Shown here: piece by piece, positions 49,437-60,624 of the stretch
How positions within the stretch are numbered: the first letter of the stretch is position 1
Layout: each line of letters begins with the position of its first letter
Origin: Prosopocoilus inquinatus
Lineage: Eukaryota > Arthropoda > Insecta > Coleoptera > Lucanidae
Direction of reading: 5' to 3'
DNA length: 64,000 nt
Assembly: GCA_036172665.1 (NCBI GenBank)
Contig: CM069876.1
Coordinates: 40,641,001-40,705,000, forward strand
The notes under the pieces: generated by a model
Told to the model about the DNA's origin: nothing
Seen by the model: only the letters and a program-made list of their open reading frames with translations
Databases searched by the model: none
Made by a program: the position numbers and the translations under genes

Positions 49437-49553
49437 AGTACAAAGTTTTTTTAATCTCAAACCGGACAGAAAAATGAAGGGAACACACTCAACGTTTCGC
49501 TATAGATTTATAGCTTCGTCAGGAATGAAAAAAAGTAAATAAACAAGTTGTCA
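49437..49553 (-). mobile_element. Short 5'-truncated PLE copy, terminal arm only
   Basis: On the minus strand this matches the right end of the 44-45 kb element from CTCTTGACAACTTGTTTATT (compare 45106-45125) through the hammerhead-like core to AACTTTGTACTTA. The unique 3' tail and the second arm are absent. It belongs to the same subfamily as the 44-45 kb copy (AAAAATGAAGG, TTTGAG). Confidence 0.8.
49486..49527 (-). ncRNA. Hammerhead-like motif in the short PLE copy
   Basis: Minus strand: stem I 5' strand CATTC (49527-49523), core CTGACGA (49522-49516), extra A, the same perfect 6-bp stem II, GAAAC, GTT, and stem I 3' strand GAGTG (49490-49486). Relative to the 45134 copy, C has become T in stem I and forms a G-U pair, so pairing is kept. 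Confidence 0.65.
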
Positions 49554-49837
49554 AGAGAAAAATTTAAAAAAAAATGTTGCGTGCAAGTTGAATTGTGTGA
49601 TAATACCTTATGGTAAGTTAATAGAAAAATAAATAAATAAATAAAGAGAAATTATAAAAGAAAGCACCACATTTTAAAAAGTAAAAGATTAAAAAATTAG
49701 AACAAGCTAAGAAAAGAAAATGATAAAATTAAAACTAAGTTTAAAACTTATTACAAAAATTAAAAACTACTCCTATTAAATTAAATAAAAACAAACAGAA
49801 CACATCAGCCTCAAATTAATAATAATAAATCCATAAC

Positions 49838-49905
49838 AACGATTATTTCAACAATTGCGTTGAAGGTTAAAGCTTTGGCTTAAAGTTAAACTGAAAAAAT
49901 ACCGA
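49838..49905. repeat. Half-copy of the 17.1 kb foldback MITE
   Basis: AACGATTATTTCAACAATTG followed by GTTAAAGCTTTGGCTTAAAG resembles the reverse complement of the right arm at 17130-17185. The left half is not evident. Confidence 0.45.
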
Positions 49906-51698
49906 CACATCAAAAATTATTTTGTACAAGGTCTGTCATGAAGTGGAAAGCGATTGTATATTATTAACTGCAAGTAAAACCAAGGCTCCGATAATAACTT
50001 TAAAATCTAAGAGTATCCTTAATCGAACTAATTTTTTATATCAAAATACAACTGAGCCTTAGAATATATCAGTATAAGGGTAAATCAAAATCGAGAAAAT
50101 TCACTATCAACTATCATAAGCTCATATTTAATACAAAATGATCGAGTATGAGTGTGACTTGTTATTACAGCACTGCAGGCGGATATGCTTTGCTTTGTCA
50201 GTTTATGTGACAGATGTTTGACGTAGCATCAAGAACGGTTACATCGATCGTTTTAATTTGAGTTTGAAATATCAAATGACGTGTCACGTGACGATTCTCA
50301 GTATCAAGCCATCAACAACTATAAGTTGGTGCAGTTATACCATTGAACATTAAACTTCAGCATCACCAACTTGAATAGAGATTCGTGATTACTTTATACG
50401 ACTAAGGTTGGGTTGCATAAAACATTTAAATGTGACAGATAGGTGACCTGTAGCTTATCCTTTGATATAAGCCTAAATTTAATCCTGGGTTAAATCCAAT
50501 GTGTAACCTACTCTATATAAGTAGATACTAATATGCAGTTAACTTCAGATTAATACAAACCAATTTGCATTTAGTCAGTATTTTTAAATAAATAACTAAT
50601 GTGACATATTTTTTTTTTAATTTATACTATACTCGTATTTTCAGTAGACCAAAACCGCTTTCCAATTGCCAAAATGAGCTCCTCCGAACTGATGCAACAT
50701 GTTCCAATTACAGGGTGCGGAAAGCACTTGAACTGATCTTTTTTACTTTCCCCCGTCCCCTCACGCATCTGTATCTACATATGGCTATGCATGTATGACT
50801 TACACAGCGTTCCCATCGGAAGCGCAGTTCGGATCAGATCAGTTCAGATCATTTCTGGTGCTTGAAATTCGTAATTGGAAAGCGATTAGTAATAAAAATA
50901 ATTCAGTTTTTATTATGTCACCGAGTCAGCCATGACGACATGCAAAAAATTCGTAAATGTCATGCAGACGTTAAAGTAAACTTATTAGAACCTGTCATCT
51001 TTAGTGGTAGTGCAAGCACGATGTATTTTGTGCTGGTGCCTCTTTCTTCCATGATTTGTCTTTTCCTGTTAAACTTCTGCTGCTTCCTGACCTTAGTGTG
51101 CTGCGTATGATCACAGAACAAAGAAGAAGAAAGTTTATCACTGAAAAGGAACGATGTGACGAAATTTCTAAATAAATACATTTTTAAGAAAATAGTTTTG
51201 TTTTTTTTAAAAATCTGGCGCTTTGAAAAGGAAATGAAAACGGAAAAGTAAAATGCAATTTGCAGTCTGGCAAAGTCTTTTGCTGCCAAATTAAACATAG
51301 AAACGCAATCAGAATTGGTAATCCTTCCGCGAGTGTAATAAAGAAAATCGAAAAGCCCTAAAACACACAGTCCCCCTCGCTTTCTCCCATTCAACGCCGC
51401 GACGGCGGCGGCCACCCTTTTTCTAAATATAAGGTTACAGTTTACGGTTCGGATGTCTGCCGCTAATCACCAATAATCTCTAAGGCCTTATTCTTACGGT
51501 CTTAATACGGTTTCCCCGCTTCATTAATATTAACCAGCAGCTCAGCGCGGCGGAGGGTACATGTCAACAGTGTAAGGCAATACCGTCAATAGGATTAGGC
51601 AAATTGGAAATAGCGTACTTACATATCCTGCGGATAAATCAGTTGCTTACTCTTTCTCTCTTTTGCTTTTGAATAACGCTTTGGTTGTTTTGTTTCAG
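49906..51698. other. Upstream of Ddr exon; presumed intron or promoter-proximal DNA
   Basis: A pyrimidine-rich tract (CTTTCTCTCTTTTGC near 51652) and TTTTGTTTCAG end at a splice acceptor at 51697-51698, so at least the last part is intronic. A CpG-rich segment at about 51390-51590 could be regulatory. The open frame at 50960-51415 (minus, 151 codons) is the longest in the window but has no recognisable domain and is not supported as a gene. Confidence 0.45.
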
Positions 51699-51751
51699 AT
51701 GCCTTGAAGAATAATTACTGGCGGGGATACATCCTCGTCTAGGAGTTAAGA
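51699..51751 (+). other. Ddr: Ddr 5'UTR, start of a spliced exon
   Basis: The acceptor TTTTGTTTCAG ends at 51698. The exon's first bases form a minimal upstream open frame, ATG CCT TGA (51699-51707), ahead of the real start at 51752 (AAGAATGAGG). One or more 5' exons therefore lie further upstream. The short upstream frame could mildly reduce translation; that is inference. Confidence 0.65.
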
Positions 51752-51821
51752 ATGAGGATCATTCGTGTGGTGGCCCTAATACTTCTAACCTCGGCTCTTA
51801 CAAGTTATGCTGTTGATCTTT
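51752..51821 (+). CDS. Ddr: Ddr coding exon 1: signal peptide
   Basis: Seventy coding nucleotides encode MRIIRVVALILLTSALTSYA, then VDL and the first base of a Ser codon. The donor is CTTT|GTAAGT at 51822, a strong consensus. This start was chosen because it yields a typical signal peptide and splices in frame into the discoidin domain; an earlier ATG at 51699 ends after two codons. Confidence 0.88.
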
Positions 51822-54800
51822 GTAAGTATTTAAACTTGAAATATGTTTGCAGACATGTTCGTAAATTTTCTGCGAGCATGTTGACGACCATACCTGCGCG
51901 TACGCGCGCGCCCTTTAACAATAGTTTTTAAATTAGATTTCAAAAGCGATTGCACGTCAAGTTTCCAACTTTTTTTCTCCTCGTACTTTCCGAACTACGT
52001 AATTGCTTACCTACATCATTGTAATTTACCGCCATTATAGTTTGCTTAGTTCGCTGGTGTACGCTATAATTATTAAATATTATTCGTAACAGCGGCCATG
52101 CAAATTTCGCACGCCATCGTCGACGGCCCTAATAGTTTGATCGATAGAAAGTTGCCAGGCTTCGAATAACGTGTCATTAAATTTTCATCTTTGTGTCATC
52201 AATCAGGTCTGCACGAGGCCCGTATTTGTCGATCCATAAATTACTTTTAAATTGAATTTGTTGGGTTAGTTTTTAGTTCGTTTGGTATCGATTATTTCTA
52301 TAAATAAGCAAACCGGGGGGGGGGGGGGGGGGTAATCTGGTGGAGATTTACTTTAATGGGGGCGCCCTTTTTCCTGGCGCCCGTCAACACCCGGTAATTT
52401 TCTTGGCGCCCATTTGAGGTTGGCGTTATACTTAACATGCAAGGGATGGACGGTGCAGGGTTGTAGAAAATCGATGTATCACCGGCTTTACGTTTTGCCA
52501 AGGCCTTATATTTGCTACCCTAAAAATAATCCTCCAAATCAATGTCTCGTTTGTACACAAGTGGAACATCTACGAAAGTCTAGGTCACGAGAGCTTGGCT
52601 TGCATTCTTGTAGAATTGATTAATTTTTTAACAACCATAAATTCTATCCTCTAGATCATTTATGTTTATACATGTTTTTATCAAGAGTGATATGAAGGTG
52701 TCATCAAAAATTAAGTTAACCTGGAAGAGCTTATTGCAATTTTATACAGGGTAGCAATATACAAGGTTTTTTTTCTGTTAATCTTAATTTTAGGGAAAAA
52801 GCTCGAACCAAAAAACTGTATGTTTTATCAGAACAAGGAAATTGGTAATTATAAGTAGAACTTAACTAATCTTCCGTAGATAAAAAAATAAAAGAGAACA
52901 GCAGTTTTAAAGCGTATAAATTTGTTAAAACCATTCAGCAAATAATATAACCACATTATACGCCCCATTACAATTACATTTAATTAATGTTATGCCCTCC
53001 TTGCTTTAACGCGTTTCACATTCAAATAGCACATCTAAAAAAAACTGCATAAAATAAAAATTCCACCGCGATAAAAGTGGAAACAATTGCGAGTTAGAGA
53101 GGGAAAGAGGGAAATGCAACGGGTTCACACAAATGCAGATATTCTGTTACAAGTTCGCGTTTGAATTTAAATTTAAAACACACCGGGAAAAAAATCAACT
53201 GAATATTTTGCTTCTGCTTTCAGCGCAATGCATCGCACCGCTCGGCATGGAGAACGGAGCCATCAAAGACGAAGACATAAGCGCGAGCTCTTCGTTTGAC
53301 AGCGGCAACGTGGGGCCCCATCACGGCCGGTGAGTTCGAATTTATGCTAATCGAATAAGGCGAACTTCCACAAGCTCACAATCCTTCATGTTTCCAAATT
53401 GAATGCTCCCGAAAGAAATTCATGGAATTGGCCAACCGGCCGACCTAAAGAACGCCTTCCTTCCGCTCCTGACATTGACAGATGGCGCGAGGCGTTAGAC
53501 GCAAACAGACGGAATATGAAAATTTGAAAGCACCCTCTAGGTCTGTTGCGCCACTCAATCTTCTCCACGGTGGATTCTGTCAGGTTTATGAGAATTTAAA
53601 ACCCTTCCCTCCTGTCTTGCCCCCGGATCAATAAAGCGCTTCTATGTACTTTGCCTAGTTTGCAATGCCGCTTGTGGCCTACGCCAAGTTTTATTGCTAC
53701 ACACACCACGACAAGTTCGTATACATGTTCGTCAACACACACAAAATAATTATACCATTCCTTTCTGAATACTCAACACAGGAACATCCTGAAGATGATC
53801 CTACTGAATCTTAAGACAGTTTTAGACTACGGTACTTCTTCTAGAAGGTTTGGTAGAACCTGTCGTAATCTTAATTTAATAACAAGATGTTTTCTTGGCT
53901 GCAACTGTTTGGAGAAGATATTTTTGCAGCTAACTGTTGATTTGGTTTAAATTTAGCTACACTTCCCTGCAATATAACCAAACCTTGTACAAGAGGTAAG
54001 GTAGGCTAAAAATACTTTTATATACTTAAATATAGTACCTATACATGACAGTCGAGTGTCTAAATTAAATTTTATTCGAAAATACCAAGTAATTAACACT
54101 TTATACACTTGTTTTATTCTTCCTCTTCATCATATATTAACTTAAAGAGTCTGTTGTAGCCAACTGGTTCTCACGCGATGAACTTTCAAACCTATTTTCA
54201 TCTTTACAGTGATTTTCATGTTTGCAATTCCTTGTATCATTCCATTCTCGTTTTGTAATATACTCCACCTTAACTTTTGCTTGTATCACCGGATTTTTGT
54301 TATTTTGGATGGTATTTTGAATCTGTCAACCTTGTTCTTGATACTCATGACTTTAATATGTTTGTAATTCCTTGTATTTTTGCCATTCTAGTTCTGTAAT
54401 ATGCTTCACCTTAACTTTTGCTTTTATTACCGAATTCTTGTTATTTTGTAAACCGTGTTCTTCTTGATACTCATAATTTTAATATGTTTGTGATTCCTTG
54501 AATCATTGCCATTCTCATTCTGTACGTTAACTTTTGCTTGTGTCACAGGATTTTGTTATTTTAGATATTTTTTAGTATTTTGAATCTGTCATCCTTGTAC
54601 TTCTCGATACTCATGATTTTAATATGTTTGCGATTCCTTCTCATTGCCATTTTCATTTTATAATATCCTCCACTTTATCTTTTGCTTGTATCACCGAATT
54701 CTTGTTATTTTAGATGCTATGTTGAATATGACAACCTTGTTCTTCGTGATACTCATGATTTTCATTCCATTCTCATTATATAACGTCTTTCACCTTAACT

Positions 54801-57622
54801 TTTGGTTGTATCGCCGCATTTTTGTTATTTTGGATACTATTTTGAACCTGTAAACTTTGTTCTTCTTGTTACTCATGATTTTAATATGTTTGAGATTCCG
54901 TGTATCATTGCCATTCACATTTTATAATGACCTCCACCTTATCTTTTGCTTGTACCATCGTATTTTTGTTATTTTGGATGGTAATTTGAATTTGTCAACT
55001 TTGTTCTTCTTGATACTCATGTTCTAGATAATTAAAATTCCTAATTAGTTGATTCACTTGTAAATAACGAAGTATTTCATTTTGAAGACGCTTTGTGTGT
55101 TACTTATAAATTAGATGAACCATTTAATGGTCGTTATCGTTGAAATAGATTCATCTGCCTTTATTTCTTTCTTGTTCATTTTAAAGTGTTGGCATACCTG
55201 TTTTATTTCGTATATTTTGATGTCTTTGCAGATTGATAAATCTGTTTTATCAATTAACGGTTACATTTTTGGGAGTACGTATATATCAGCCTTAAAACTC
55301 GCGTGTAAATGAATTAAGAAACCCAATTCATACACAGCAGAACTGGTATAACATGATATACTTGGATTTGTTCCACTTAGTCATTGCATTTGCATTTTGT
55401 GCATGGATTTGCGAACTTGGTTTGTCTTTTCTTCGATGTAATAAATTCAATACATTGTCAAGCATTATCGTGTATACAATCATACGTCATCAAACATCAT
55501 CAAGTATCATCATGTATACAAATTATACATATGCATATCATGTGTGTATCCTTTTCTATCGCTTCTTGAGGTCAATGCTTCTATCATAAACGTGTTCATA
55601 GACTGCGATCATAACATAAACCTGTAGCTATTCAATTTCTGTTGTAACGAATCACTAAAAATTGTTAAATGTTTGTATCTTCTTTTCTTCCTTTCATTTA
55701 AAGACATCATCAGAATCTTAAATTTTGAAAACCGTTTTTCTTTCGAACATATTTACAAACATGTCAGCGCGTGCGCGGTGCCGTTTAGAATCATCGATTA
55801 TTCTGCCTTTCAAATTACTAACTATCCACACATGCTTCCTTGGGTACGTTAAAATATGTTTATTAGACACTAATGCTCGGAGTTTACGGCACACAAATCA
55901 ATTTTCAAGTAATTGAACCTGCTGATATGGAAGAGGCCCGAACTTTAATCTCCCAAATAACTTACGTCGGGCTGTCATCGCGGGCATACTTAGAAAATCA
56001 TTATTAAAAATTATTAACGTCGTAATTTAATAAGCATTTATAAATTTTTAAAGACGCGAAAGGTTAATTAATATTGAAGTAAAAGCTTGAAACTTTCAGC
56101 ACTGTTTGGTTTTCGAATTTCCTTCGATTTGAGAAAAATGTTTCCATAAATTTTAATAAATGCGCAATATGAAAATGAGAGGGACGTTTTCCCTCTAAGT
56201 ACCCCCCCGAAAATGTTTAAGTATTTTCAGCAAGCAAATATTTATTATCGAACTTCCCAAACTTTTTCTATATTCGCAACAAACCTCCGCCGCACCGCAC
56301 CGCACCGCACCGCACCGCACGAACAGAAAGAACTTTTCGTATTACCACCGCACGCGGAGAAAATAAGTTTCTTTCGCCGTTAATGGACCTGAAATTAATT
56401 TTGATTTGAGTGAAAAGAAGTCGACGCGGTGGGCGCGAGCTTATAATTTAAATAAGGCCCTAATCCGGAAATTTGCCCATAAATAAATCCGGGAGGGAAG
56501 AAAGAAGGCGCTTTAGCTCGCTGCATGTCATATATAATTTCGTCGTATTACGAGGTATTGAACTGTGAATCCATTGAATCCCGGAGCATTGTAATACCGT
56601 GATTCAATATCTCTACCTTCATCCTAATATAGTCAAAGTTCGTATATACGACTGAACAGGCCATTTATATTCAATGTATAAGTTACAAAGTCTAGATGAT
56701 ATTACCAAGAGAAATAATGTTGCATCAAAACTTTTACAGTTCGGTTATTTTTCTCTCTCTCTCCCAGTTTATACATAGTTTATGCAAATTGTATTTGAAT
56801 TAACTCTACTACATTAAGTATAAATAAAATCTACGTTTCACATATGTACCTACTTCTTTTCTTTAGAGTATCAAAGTAGTTACATACAAAGAAAGCTCTC
56901 TGCGTAACTACTGGTTTAAATAAAAAGCGCTTGTTAAAAAGGAAGTTCCTTCTGCTCCTCCATTCAAACACACACACACACAGATATATCTGCATTCAGT
57001 ACTGTGCTTCCTTCTATTCAGCTCCGCATTTTTATCAATTTCTTTGTGCCTCGACTAGTTCCCATCCATTTCTATGAAAATCTAGTTGCCCGTGCAGATT
57101 TAAAATAGACAAATATTTATACGAGAGTGCTCTTCAAGTTGGCCGTTCGACTCCCATCTGAAAGAAATCGATGAATAATGGATGGGGATGCCCCCGAGAC
57201 CGCTCTTAAAGCACAAAGCTGGGCGGCTTTTTTTTCCTCCGGAGCGAAAGTGGGAATGTTGTAGGTGCTAGAAACTCGAGTTTTTAATTTAAAGTGGGAT
57301 AAAAAACTTTCTTAATGAAGGAAAACGTTTTCTTAACCGTCCTGGAAGCAAATCCTTGATGATAATTCCCATTTTCTTTTTGTTTTTTAGGGTAAGAACT
57401 GAAAAGAACGGCGGAGCCTGGTGTCCTTTGAAACAGGCAACCACAGAACCTGAGGAATGGCTTCAAGTCGATCTGAAATCAGTTCACATGGTCACATCTA
57501 CAGGCACGCAAGGTCGTTTTGGGAATGGGCAAGGGGTAGAATTTGCTGAAGCCTACATGCTTGAATACTGGAGGCCACGCTTATCCAAATGGATTCGATA
57601 TCATAACAGCAAGGGGGAAGAG
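51752..57622 (+). CDS. Ddr: Discoidin domain receptor, N-terminal part (three exons, continues past the window)
   Basis: Joining 51752-51821, 53224-53329 and 57391-57622 gives a continuous frame of 136 residues. Residues 1-20 are a signal peptide (hydrophobic core VVALILLTSAL). Residues 26-136 begin a discoidin (F5/8 type C) domain with the DDR hallmarks PLGMENGAIKDEDISASS, GAWCPL, EEWLQVDL and GTQGR, and cysteines at 26 and 70. In animals DDRs are collagen-binding receptor tyrosine kinases of the cell surface. The rest of the discoidin domain, the transmembrane helix and the kinase must lie downstream; I found no further exon before 64000. The introns (1.4 kb, 4.1 kb and more than 6.3 kb) are full of repeats. 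Intron phases are 1, 2 and 0. Identification rests on motif pattern, and orthology to Drosophila Ddr is inferred. Confidence 0.92.
51822..53223 (+). other. Ddr: Ddr intron 1
   Basis: A phase 1 intron with a run of 18 G at 52315-52332 and AT-rich DNA. The open frames at 52298-52501 (minus) and 52414-52623 (plus) arise around the G run and are not supported. Confidence 0.75.
53224..53329 (+). CDS. Ddr: Ddr coding exon 2: start of discoidin domain
   Basis: The acceptor is TTGCTTCTGCTTTCAG (ending 53223) and the donor GGCCG|GTGAGT (53330). The 106 nt encode residues 24-58 and part of Arg59, including the first discoidin cysteine (Cys26) and DEDISASSSF. The last residues (GPHHGR) correspond to the first ligand-loop region of the domain. 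Confidence 0.92.
53330..57390 (+). other. Ddr: Ddr intron 2
   Basis: A 4.06-kb phase 2 intron. It holds a diverged tandem repeat (54200-55030), a (CCGCA)n microsatellite at about 56288-56320, a (CA)n run at about 56970-56984 and CpG-richer DNA at about 56270-56620. Confidence 0.8.
54200..55030. repeat. Diverged tandem repeat, 6 units of about 135 bp, in Ddr intron 2
   Basis: The anchor CACCTTAACTTTTGCTTGTA (with variants) occurs near 54266, 54409, 54520, 54668, 54790 and 54937. Each unit carries TTTTTGTTATTTTGGAT, TTGTTCTTCTTGATACTCAT and GATTTTAATATGTTTG. Spacing is 117-147 bp because of indels. It is not coding: the open frame at 54644-54853 is simply two repeat units read through. Confidence 0.8.
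57391..57622 (+). CDS. Ddr: Ddr coding exon 3: central discoidin domain
   Basis: The acceptor is TTTTTGTTTTTTAG (ending 57390) and the donor GAAGAG|GTAGGC (57623), phase 0. The 232 nt encode the end of Arg59 to Glu136. Motifs in order are GGAWCPL (66-72), EEWLQVDLK (80-88), GTQGRFGNGQGVEFAEAY (97-114) and EYWRPRLSKWIRYHN (117-131). The open frame that runs on past 57622 into the intron is read-through and not part of the protein. Confidence 0.93.
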
Positions 57623-58655
57623 GTAGGCTCTTTACTACTGACGTTTACACTGTGGAACAAAATCATTCTCCTCTGGTTCTCTCATCAAGTTTGAACTCAT
57701 GTAATCCCTTTATATTCATTCATATCACATTTTTTTGAAATTAAGGTAAGTATTGCCTTCCTTATTTTCGTGGAGTGGCGCTTTGTACTTTTAATAAGGG
57801 TAAAGCAGAGGTAAGTAGATGAGAAAAATTTTGTTCCACGCTGTATTTAGAGCATTCAGTAGAGGTGTCTCTAGCTGAAAGCGAAAGGAAACATATTTCT
57901 AATATTAAATATCCGCAAGTGACAAAACCAAAAAGTCTAGTAAGGCAAGTCCTGGAAGTGCTTAACATATCGCGCATAACCCGGCGAAGATGACAGACTA
58001 AATTTAAAGCGACATAGAACGTTTAGAGCAATTATCGAAACCGCAATCACACGCCGCCGTATTTATTTTCGAATGCCACATGGCCGTTTCAGTTATTATT
58101 AGTTATTATTTTCAGGCGCTGGCCGGCTGAAAACCGAGCGCCGACAGGATGCGTCTCCCTTTGATTCCGCTCCTCAAAGCGCCTGCTAAGTTTCTGTAAT
58201 TTTCCCTAGATTTAGTGCTCGTAAATTTTCCTCTCTTTTAATTTAACGATAATCCGCTTTATAACCCCTTTTTTATGCCGGAACACAAATCCCCGCCACG
58301 ATGATTGATTTATTTACCGAGCCGTAAAGTCTTTATTGGCGCTTTCTTTACCGCTGCCTCTTCTTTTTTCTTTTGGATTGTCACCTTTTTTACATACGAA
58401 TAGCAGCCTTCTACACACGATCATAAAATGTTAACCTTAAATTTCATTCTATAATAACCTACAACATACGGTACTAATTTCCACAACAATCTCCGACACA
58501 ACACAAGGGATGCATAAAACTGTTTGTTATAAATTTTATTTTTAAAGTTCTGGGTTTAACAACTTTGTGTGCATCCTAAAAATGACTTCATCTGCTTTAA
58601 TAAAACTATAAAAATTCCTCAGTTTATAAAGTAACGATGATCTGTTGTATTATTA

Positions 58656-59727
58656 GGTACACCCCGTATAAAACTCTATAATTATAACGCCCCATGTTTT
58701 TATCTCCGCTTTAAGCTGTTAATCCATCAAGAACGAAAGTCTTGTAAATCTGCAAAGCCACATGTCAATCAAAAGCTCGCGAGACAAAGTCGGTGGCTGT
58801 TTGAGTCGGAGCTTTTGCCCCGCACTTTTGCCGAATTTATTCACAATTAGTCTGTCTTTTATAAATTTTATTTTTAAAGTCTAGTCAACTCCTTCCTCAA
58901 AATCAATCGAAGTTTAAATTAAGTATTAATCTATAAATCAATCTCTATGAGCGGCACTATAAAAACTGATCCATTTAAAAACTGAAAGCTGTATGTTGAT
59001 TCCTTAGATGCACACCCTGTGTAAACCCTTTAATAAAACGCCCCATGTTTTGCGTTTGTTTCAAACTGATAAAAAAAATGATGTAGGTTCTCAGTCCTTT
59101 GTGTTAAATCAAAAGCTCCCCGATACAAGGACTGTATTTGAGACGAAGCTTTCGCGCTGCACTTTCGCCGATTTACTCACGAATAATAAATTTCAATTTT
59201 AAAGTTTATACGACTGCTTTTCGAAAGTTGAAGGCTAGGATGCATAAAAGTCTTAAGCCTTAATTTAATTCTCTGATCAAGGAACTTCATTGGACGAAGT
59301 TGACAATAGATTTGAAACAACCAATTATATCGTTTCACCCAACCAATCACAGGCTTTAATCACGCTGTTAAATTAATCAATGATTAAGTAATTTTTGTGA
59401 AACTGGAGGTTAGGCTCCCAATTATATCGTTTCGTGGCTTAAATATTTTATGTAACTCACAGTAAGTTAAATGTGATTCAGTTTAACTCTAAATTTGTAT
59501 TTACTTAAAAATTAAAAACTTGCTTTGCTTTATTATATGTACCCTGTATAATTTCCGTAATTACAACGTTCCATCGTTTTGCGTTTGCTTTAAACTGTTA
59601 ATGCATGAAGAACGAAAGTCATGTAAGTTCGCAACGCTTCGCGTTAAATCAAAAGCTCCCCGAAACACAAAGCCGGTGTTTGAGTCAGAGCTTTCGCGCC
59701 GCACTTTCGTCCGCTTTATTCACGGTT
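58656..59727. repeat. Three direct copies of a ~190-bp repeat in Ddr intron 3
   Basis: Copies lie at 58656-58853, 59008-59192 and 59536-59727. Each runs from a CACCCTGTATA-like start through ACGCCCCATGTTTTGCGTTT and ATCAAAAGCTCCCCGA to GAGCTTTCGCGCCGCACTTT. Spacing is irregular (about 350 and 530 bp), so this is a dispersed element inserted or duplicated three times rather than a satellite. Confidence 0.75.
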
Positions 59728-59995
59728 AGTTTTCATGATTAACGGAGGAGAGCCGAACATTTTCAGGTTCATTTATTATTAGCTTTGTCACGCGACCTCG
59801 GCAGAAGCTATCGATTTTTTACGTGAAAAGACCGACTCACCACCGTCGCCACCACTCCTTCGCGTTTTGTGAAATAAGCGACGGAGGTTATACATTATAT
59901 ACAACCACGCACTATGAAGGCAGCAGCTTTTTTTCATGATTTAAATTTAATTAAAAAAAAAATTGCAGTTCTGTAATTATTGACTAGAGAAAATA

Positions 59996-60215
59996 CAGGG
60001 TTATTCGTAGTAAGTGTCCGACCCATTAGGCAAGTATGAACTTTCAAAAAATAAATTTATCAGCAGTATTTCGAAAATCAATGTATTTTAAATCTTAAAT
60101 GGAAATCGTTTGAATAGCCCGATGTTTTTTATAATCGCGTTATGACGCAGTGTAGTTATTCCAGCCAATTCACATCTGAATTTCCAATGCAATTCAACTT
60201 ATACTGAGTTGGGCA
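59996..60215. mobile_element. Copy related to the 2.8-3.8 kb inverted-repeat element
   Basis: It starts ACAGGGTTATTCGTAGTAAG with AGTGTCCGACCCATTAGG following. It also shares TAAATGGAAATCGTTTGAAT-like sequence with the complement of about 3720-3745. The far end is not defined. Confidence 0.4.
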
Positions 60216-60624
60216 CGTATATACGGGAAACATTTTTATTATTAGTTTCTCAGAAAACTTTTTCGTTTATGAAATCTCCTGCACCTTCCCAAACTCAAGA
60301 CGCAAGTATTAACATTTGAATACCTCTTATCATATACCGGGGAATCCAAATATTTGAAATCGACGTAAGAGTACCTTTATTTTTCAAGATACGAGGAAGT
60401 ATTGCCTGGAAAAGTTATTGAGAATTATCGTGGTATCTCAAATATGAAATCATAGCCACCTACGATGGAGAAATAAATTTAAACACAAAATAATTCTGTT
60501 TTTAGGGTGTCAATGCTATTGATCATAATTCCTGGTTGGTGGTTGAGTAAAAAAACAACTTTCAGAGTGTATTCATATCACACCTTATATACGTTCAAAG
60601 TTCTACGATACACGTAAAGCTTGG

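Noticed and set aside
50960..51415. 151-codon open frame on the minus strand
   Set aside because: The longest open frame in the window, but it has no recognisable domain, its composition follows low-complexity and CpG-rich DNA, and no splice or start context supports it.
55690..55725. CTGATGA followed by GAAA on the minus strand
   Set aside because: No stem II and no stem I complement; chance match.
57623..57694. Read-through of the Ddr exon 3 frame to the stop at 57694
   Set aside because: The donor at 57623 is good and other DDRs continue with the rest of the discoidin domain; the extra residues are intronic and unlike the family.
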